64,000 bases of DNA from Chryseobacterium scophthalmum (lineage in GTDB: Bacteria; Bacteroidota; Bacteroidia; Flavobacteriales; Weeksellaceae): the NCBI RefSeq assembly GCF_900143185.1, contig NZ_FSRQ01000001.1, positions 1,488,001 through 1,552,000 on the forward strand, given 5' to 3'. Below the pieces are notes generated by a model, which worked only from the letters and a program-made list of their open reading frames with translations, ran no database searches and was not told the origin of the DNA. Shown here piece after piece: positions 60,382-64,000 of this stretch (position 1 is its first letter; each line of letters begins with the position of its first letter). A program made the translations under genes and the position numbers.

Positions 60382-61236
60382 TTATAATTTAAACCATTTC
60401 TTTTTAAACTGATTCCAGCGTTGCTGATTAATTACTTTCTGTTCATCTTTTGAAATTTTCAACTCAAGATTTTGAGATTTGCATTTTTCGTACGAACCAA
60501 TAATCTGAAACAAAAACGAAGGTGATTTTATTTTTGCAGCTTCTTTTGCCGCCGCAACATAAGTCAGGAATCGATTAAGCCCTAAAAAATAAAAATATCG
60601 TCCATAATAATCAGCTGGTTTTATGGTATAATCTGCACCTTTTACTTTAATTAATTTTACATGTAAATCAGGAAGAACAACCTCTTTCCAGCCTAAATTT
60701 TGCAGAAGAATTGCATCAATATTATCCCAACCTAATGTTTCACGCAAACCTCCCATTTGAAGAAAACATTCCTTTCGATACGCCTTCATCGGACCGCGAA
60801 CATGATGTTTGTTGGAATTTCCTTCATACACCCATTCTCCATTTTTTTCAACATATAATAATCCTCCAACCAAACCGTAATCAGGGTTTTTCACAAAAGA
60901 ATCTGCGACAGTTTGTAAATAATTTTCAGACAGAATAATATCTGAATCAAACTTACAAATAATATCAAATTGATTCAAATCCTGGGTCTGTAAACCATTT
61001 TTAAAAGCCGCAACCACTTTTGAACCGGGTTGATGCAACGATTTTTCCAAATTAATAGTTTCAAATCTGGAATCCTGGTCAGTATATTTTTTAATGACCT
61101 CTGAAGTTTTATCAGTCGAGCCATCATTCACCACCACCACTTTAAAATCCTTAAAACTTTGCTGTTGTAAAGAATCTAAAGTAAACGGGAGATTGTTTTC
61201 CTCGTTGTGTGCAGGAATTATGATTAAAAATTTCAA
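60382..61236 (-). CDS. Glycosyltransferase family 2 protein
   Basis: The start is TTG at 61236, directly before KFLIIIPAHNEENNLPFT. The 284-residue protein has the GT-A nucleotide-sugar fold: VVVVNDGSTDKTSEVIKKY around 32-50 and the DxD metal motif in ICKFDSDIIL around 92. The later ETLGWDNIDAILLQNLGW block is typical of family 2. It is a glycan-building enzyme in the same region as the flippase. Acceptor and donor are unknown. Confidence 0.88.
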   Translation of the reverse strand: MKFLIIIPAHNEENNLPFTLDSLQQQSFKDFKVVVVNDGSTDKTSEVIKKYTDQDSRFETINLEKSLHQPGSKVVAAFKNGLQTQDLNQFDIICKFDSDIILSENYLQTVADSFVKNPDYGLVGGLLYVEKNGEWVYEGNSNKHHVRGPMKAYRKECFLQMGGLRETLGWDNIDAILLQNLGWKEVVLPDLHVKLIKVKGADYTIKPADYYGRYFYFLGLNRFLTYVAAAKEAAKIKSPSFLFQIIGSYEKCKSQNLELKISKDEQKVINQQRWNQFKKKWFKL

Positions 61237-61240
61237 TGTA

Positions 61241-61318
61241 AATGATCAATGATGAATAAATTGATAAATGATAAAATTCAACAGTTAGCTTGCATCAATT
61301 ATCATTTATCAATTATCG
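61241..61318. repeat. Word-type dyad, AATTGATAAATGATA arms
   Basis: An exact 15-bp inverted repeat (61259-61273 with 61300-61314) with continuing ATGAT/ATCAT words on both sides fills the gap between aspA and the glycosyltransferase gene. Confidence 0.7.
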
Positions 61319-61324
61319 TTAATA

Positions 61325-62725
61325 TTATTTATTGTGCGGTTTCAGCATGTTTTTAGGGTCTAGAATTTCATCTAATTTTTCCTGAGAAAGTAGATTCTGT
61401 TCCAGAACTAAATTATAAACACTTTTTCCGGTTTCTAAAGCTTCTTTTGCAATTTTTGTAGATTGTTTGTATCCGATGTAAGGATTTAAAGCCGTAACAA
61501 TTCCGATGCTGTGTTTTACCATATTCAGACAAACATCTTTATTGGCAGTAATTCCGATCACACATTTTTCACGAAGCGTTTGTAGAGCATTGCACAGGAA
61601 GTGAATATTTTCCATGATCGCGTGCGAAAGTACCGGTTCCATTACGTTTAACTGTAATTGTCCGGCTTCAGCCGCAAAAGTAACAGTTAAATCATTTCCG
61701 ATTACTTTAAAACAAACCTGATTAACCACTTCCGGAATTACAGGATTTACTTTTCCAGGCATAATCGATGAACCAGGTTGCATCGGCGGAAGATTAATTT
61801 CAGATAATCCGGCTCTAGGTCCCGAAGAAAGCAATCTTAAATCATTACAAATTTTAGAAAGTTTCACCGCAAGACGCTTCATTGCTGAAGAATAAATCAC
61901 ATAAGAACCTGTATCTGGAGTTGCTTCAACCAAATCTGGAGCAGAAATCACCGGATATCCTGTTAATTCCGCTAAATTTTTAGCACAAAGCGTTGCATAG
62001 CCGATTGGAGCGTTGATTCCCGTACCAATTGCCGTTGCACCCATATTGACTTCAACAAAAAGATTGGCGTTGTTATTTAATTTAGAAATATCTTCTTCCA
62101 AAGTTGCTGCAAATGCTTCAAACTCCTGCCCCATCGTCATCGGAACAGCGTCCTGAAGCTGCGTTCTTCCCATTTTAATGACATCATGAAACTCTTTTCC
62201 TTTTTCACGGAAAGCTTCCACGATTCCTACCAATTTTTTTACTAAATTTTCGTTCATCTGCAACAATCCCATTTTGATTGCGGTAGGATATGCATCATTG
62301 GTAGACTGCGAAAGATTGATATGATCGTTTGGCGAGCAAAATTCGTACTCACCTTTGTTTTTACCTAATTTTTCTAAAACTCGGTTCGCAATTACTTCAT
62401 TAGCATTCATGTTAATAGAAGTTCCTGCTCCACCCTGAATCATATCTACCGGAAATTCGCTGTGAAATAATCCACCGATTAACTCGTCACAGGTTTCTGC
62501 AATTTTAAAATATAAATCCTGATCTAAAAGACCTAATTCATAATTGGTTTTTGCTGCCGCTTTTTTCACATACGCCAAACCTTTGATAAATTCCGGATAT
62601 GATGACAAAAGCTGTCCTGAAATTTTGAAATTGTCTATTGCTCTTTGGGTTTGCACTCCGTAATAAGCATTTAACGGCACATTTAATTCACCGAGCAAAT
62701 CACTTTCTTGTCTGAAATTTTCCAT
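61325..62725 (-). CDS. aspA: Aspartate ammonia-lyase
   Basis: The 466-residue protein has the fumarase/aspartase signature GSSIMPGKVNPVIPE around residues 316-330, plus SPNDHINLSQSTNDAYPT around 130 and TRLQDAVP-like MGRTQLQDAVPM. Together with the N-terminal RQESDLLGELNVPLNAYYGVQT these favour aspartase over fumarase C. It converts aspartate to fumarate and ammonia. No other aspartate-pathway gene is adjacent. Confidence 0.9.
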   Translation of the reverse strand: MENFRQESDLLGELNVPLNAYYGVQTQRAIDNFKISGQLLSSYPEFIKGLAYVKKAAAKTNYELGLLDQDLYFKIAETCDELIGGLFHSEFPVDMIQGGAGTSINMNANEVIANRVLEKLGKNKGEYEFCSPNDHINLSQSTNDAYPTAIKMGLLQMNENLVKKLVGIVEAFREKGKEFHDVIKMGRTQLQDAVPMTMGQEFEAFAATLEEDISKLNNNANLFVEVNMGATAIGTGINAPIGYATLCAKNLAELTGYPVISAPDLVEATPDTGSYVIYSSAMKRLAVKLSKICNDLRLLSSGPRAGLSEINLPPMQPGSSIMPGKVNPVIPEVVNQVCFKVIGNDLTVTFAAEAGQLQLNVMEPVLSHAIMENIHFLCNALQTLREKCVIGITANKDVCLNMVKHSIGIVTALNPYIGYKQSTKIAKEALETGKSVYNLVLEQNLLSQEKLDEILDPKNMLKPHNK

Positions 62726-62762
62726 TAAATATTATTTAATAGTTTAATTATTTGATTAATAA

Positions 62763-62787
62763 AAAACGCACCGTAAAGATGCGCTTT
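62763..62787 (-). terminator. Terminator after amidase gene
   Basis: On the minus strand AAAGCGCA pairs with TGCGTTTT (one wobble) around a 9-base loop, followed by T residues. Confidence 0.7.
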
Positions 62788-62793
62788 AAAGTT

Positions 62794-63819
62794 TTATTTT
62801 GTAGGATATTTTTGATTTAAAGCTTGAAGAATTGCCCATGTTTCGGCATCCATAATCCCATCGTAGTTTTGAGGTCTGAAGTGATATTGCAATGCTTCAA
62901 TTGTTTTTTTCGTTGCATCGTCCCACTTTCCGTTAGGATAAATTTCGTAACCAAATTTCTGTAATGCAGTCTGAACCAAAAAGATAAACGGAGAATCATT
63001 ATATCTCGTTGAAACATCAGTCTGTGCTAAAGTCAAAAGATTTTGTTTTGCAGCCTCGTCATACCACATTCCTATCTGATATTGGTCGTAAAGTTTTTTC
63101 CAAGGAAACTGTGGTCCCGGATCTTGTTTTCTTAACGGTGCAATATCTGAATGCGCCAAAACATTGGTTGCAGGAATATTATATCTGGTTACAATATCTT
63201 TAGCCAAAGCTGCCACTTTTTTAATTTGGTCGTCACTGAAAGGCTGAAAGGTTCTTGCTCCAGTTGCATCAGCTGTAAATCCCATATTTACGATCTCAAT
63301 TCCAATTGAGGTGTCGTTTAGATTTTTATCTGCACGCCATGCACTTACTCCTGCATGATAAGAACGTTTGTTTTCGTCAACCAATTGATAGATTTCATTG
63401 TCACCTAAATTATTTACCAGATAATGTGCACTAACGCCTTGCTGAGTAAGAACTGTTACCGATTTATCATCCGGTAAAACGGTGTAATGAAGAATCAGAT
63501 ATTTTTGTCTGAAATTTTGGGCAATTGCAGGGAAATGGGTCTTCACCACTTTATATCCTGCAGGTTTTGCCGAAACAATAGAACCGTAACTTGCCGTGTT
63601 ATCATTTTTAGTGATATCTGCAATATTGGTAGTAAAAAACTCTACTCCACTTTCTTTTGTTATTTGTGGTTTAATTTTTTCCTGAGAAGTAGAATTAATG
63701 ACAGTTTTTGGCTGTGAGACTGGAGTTTTTGAGCGGTACGTATTTTTTTTAATATTTTTTTGTGACGTACATGAAAAAACAAGTGTACTTAAGCTTATGA
63801 TATATAATGTCTTACGCAT
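62794..63819 (-). CDS. N-acetylmuramoyl-L-alanine amidase lipoprotein (Amidase_2 + peptidoglycan-binding)
   Basis: The 341-residue protein has a lipoprotein signal (YIISLSTLVFSC). The Amidase_2 domain has zinc ligands in ILHYTVLPD, VSAHYLVNN and VLAHSDIAPLRKQDPGPQFPW (about 110-245). The C-terminal PG_binding_1-like part is ALQKFGYEIYPNGKWDDATKKTI and GIMDAETWAILQAL. It cleaves the bond between N-acetylmuramic acid and the peptide stem, probably in the periplasm. It is divergent from the tRNA-Ser gene. Confidence 0.92.
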   Translation of the reverse strand: MRKTLYIISLSTLVFSCTSQKNIKKNTYRSKTPVSQPKTVINSTSQEKIKPQITKESGVEFFTTNIADITKNDNTASYGSIVSAKPAGYKVVKTHFPAIAQNFRQKYLILHYTVLPDDKSVTVLTQQGVSAHYLVNNLGDNEIYQLVDENKRSYHAGVSAWRADKNLNDTSIGIEIVNMGFTADATGARTFQPFSDDQIKKVAALAKDIVTRYNIPATNVLAHSDIAPLRKQDPGPQFPWKKLYDQYQIGMWYDEAAKQNLLTLAQTDVSTRYNDSPFIFLVQTALQKFGYEIYPNGKWDDATKKTIEALQYHFRPQNYDGIMDAETWAILQALNQKYPTK

Positions 63820-63879
63820 TAGTTTAAATTTTTAATCATTTATAAGCGTAAAAATACACAATTTTTTCCTGAAATTTAT

Positions 63880-63910
63880 TTGGTAAATAAAGAAATCTGT
63901 TCTATATTTG
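63880..63910 (+). promoter_or_regulatory. Promoter of tRNA-Ser gene
   Basis: TTG at 63880-63882 and TATATTTG at 63903-63910 are separated by 20 bp, fitting TTG-N19-21-TAnnTTTG. The tRNA starts 46 bp further on. Confidence 0.7.
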
Positions 63911-63955
63911 CACTCGCAATAACGGAGCAGCGATCATTCAAAAAGACGTTATTTA

Positions 63956-64000
63956 GGAGAGTTGCCTGAGTGGCCGAAAGGACATGTTTGCTAAACATGC
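63956..64000 (+). tRNA. tRNA-Ser (anticodon GCU), 5' part, cut by window edge
   Basis: The segment folds as the first half of a tRNA: acceptor strand GGAGAGT (63956-63962), TG at positions 8-9, D arm CCTGAGTGGCCGAAAGG, anticodon stem CATGT/ACATG and loop TTGCTAA with anticodon GCT (63990-63992). The long variable arm and 3' half lie beyond the window. Anticodon GCU reads AGC/AGU serine codons. Confidence 0.9.

Overview
The window is about 64 kb of AT-rich, gene-dense DNA from a member of the Bacteroidota, most likely Chryseobacterium or a close Weeksellaceae relative. The evidence is the set of T9SS type A sorting tails, CarboxypepD_reg/OMP_b-brl outer membrane proteins, short lipobox signals, GSCFA and DUF1826 proteins, -7 boxes of the Bacteroidota TAnnTTTG type, and intergenic repeats of a kind common in that group. 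No insertion sequence, prophage, CRISPR array or rRNA operon was seen. The window starts inside ppk1 and ends inside a tRNA-Ser(GCU) gene.

Layout. 1-7.1 kb: polyphosphate genes ppk1 (partial) and ppx, then an AT-rich accessory stretch with an orphan soluble protein, a large T9SS-exported choice-of-anchor protein, a HEAT-repeat protein and a two-domain protein with a barstar-like C-terminus. 7.2-15.8 kb: Fe-S genes (Nfu, Mrp), a GH92 mannosidase, a lipoprotein, a PhyH dioxygenase, a repeat-rich 470 bp gap, a dicarboxylate/glutamate symporter and two BON-type envelope proteins. 15.9-30.7 kb: a TonB-receptor-like barrel, a CocE hydrolase, an alkylation-repair pair (AlkB, Ada/Ogt-like), polyamine genes (SpeB, SpeA) around a HAD phosphatase, a thiamine pyrophosphokinase coupled to a phosphatase lipoprotein, a cobalamin adenosyltransferase, an orphan protein and HemB. 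30.8-36.7 kb: a tiny T9SS cargo protein, an ABC-2 exporter with a membrane-anchored HTH protein, a duplicated aspartyl-protease-like protein, a barrel protein and SucD. 37-42.3 kb: DUF1826, a decayed small gene, an LtaS-family sulfatase and a two-component system. 42.4-47.5 kb: hpt-adk-obgE, small envelope proteins and an RhlE-type helicase. 47.5-55.9 kb: a GT-C-like membrane protein, TatD, DUF4269, GSCFA, a polyprenyl synthase, phosphate transport (PiT plus DUF47) and a DeaD/CsdA helicase. 56-64 kb: DUF2461, a surface-glycan cluster (FkbM methyltransferase, Wzx-like flippase, two glycosyltransferases), AspA, an amidase lipoprotein and tRNA-Ser.

The strongest new signal is a candidate regulon around the OmpR-type two-component system. 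The same 11-bp-period direct repeat (TTCTAAA-N4-TTCTAAA in the gene direction) lies 8-9 bp upstream of a -7-like box in front of the response regulator, the LtaS-like gene and the decayed small gene. A second signal is a class of long imperfect dyads in many intergenic gaps, each built from one repeated word, with exact arms of 15-17 bp at several loci. A third is the barstar-like protein, which keeps the Asp39 position but has Pro at the Asp35 position.
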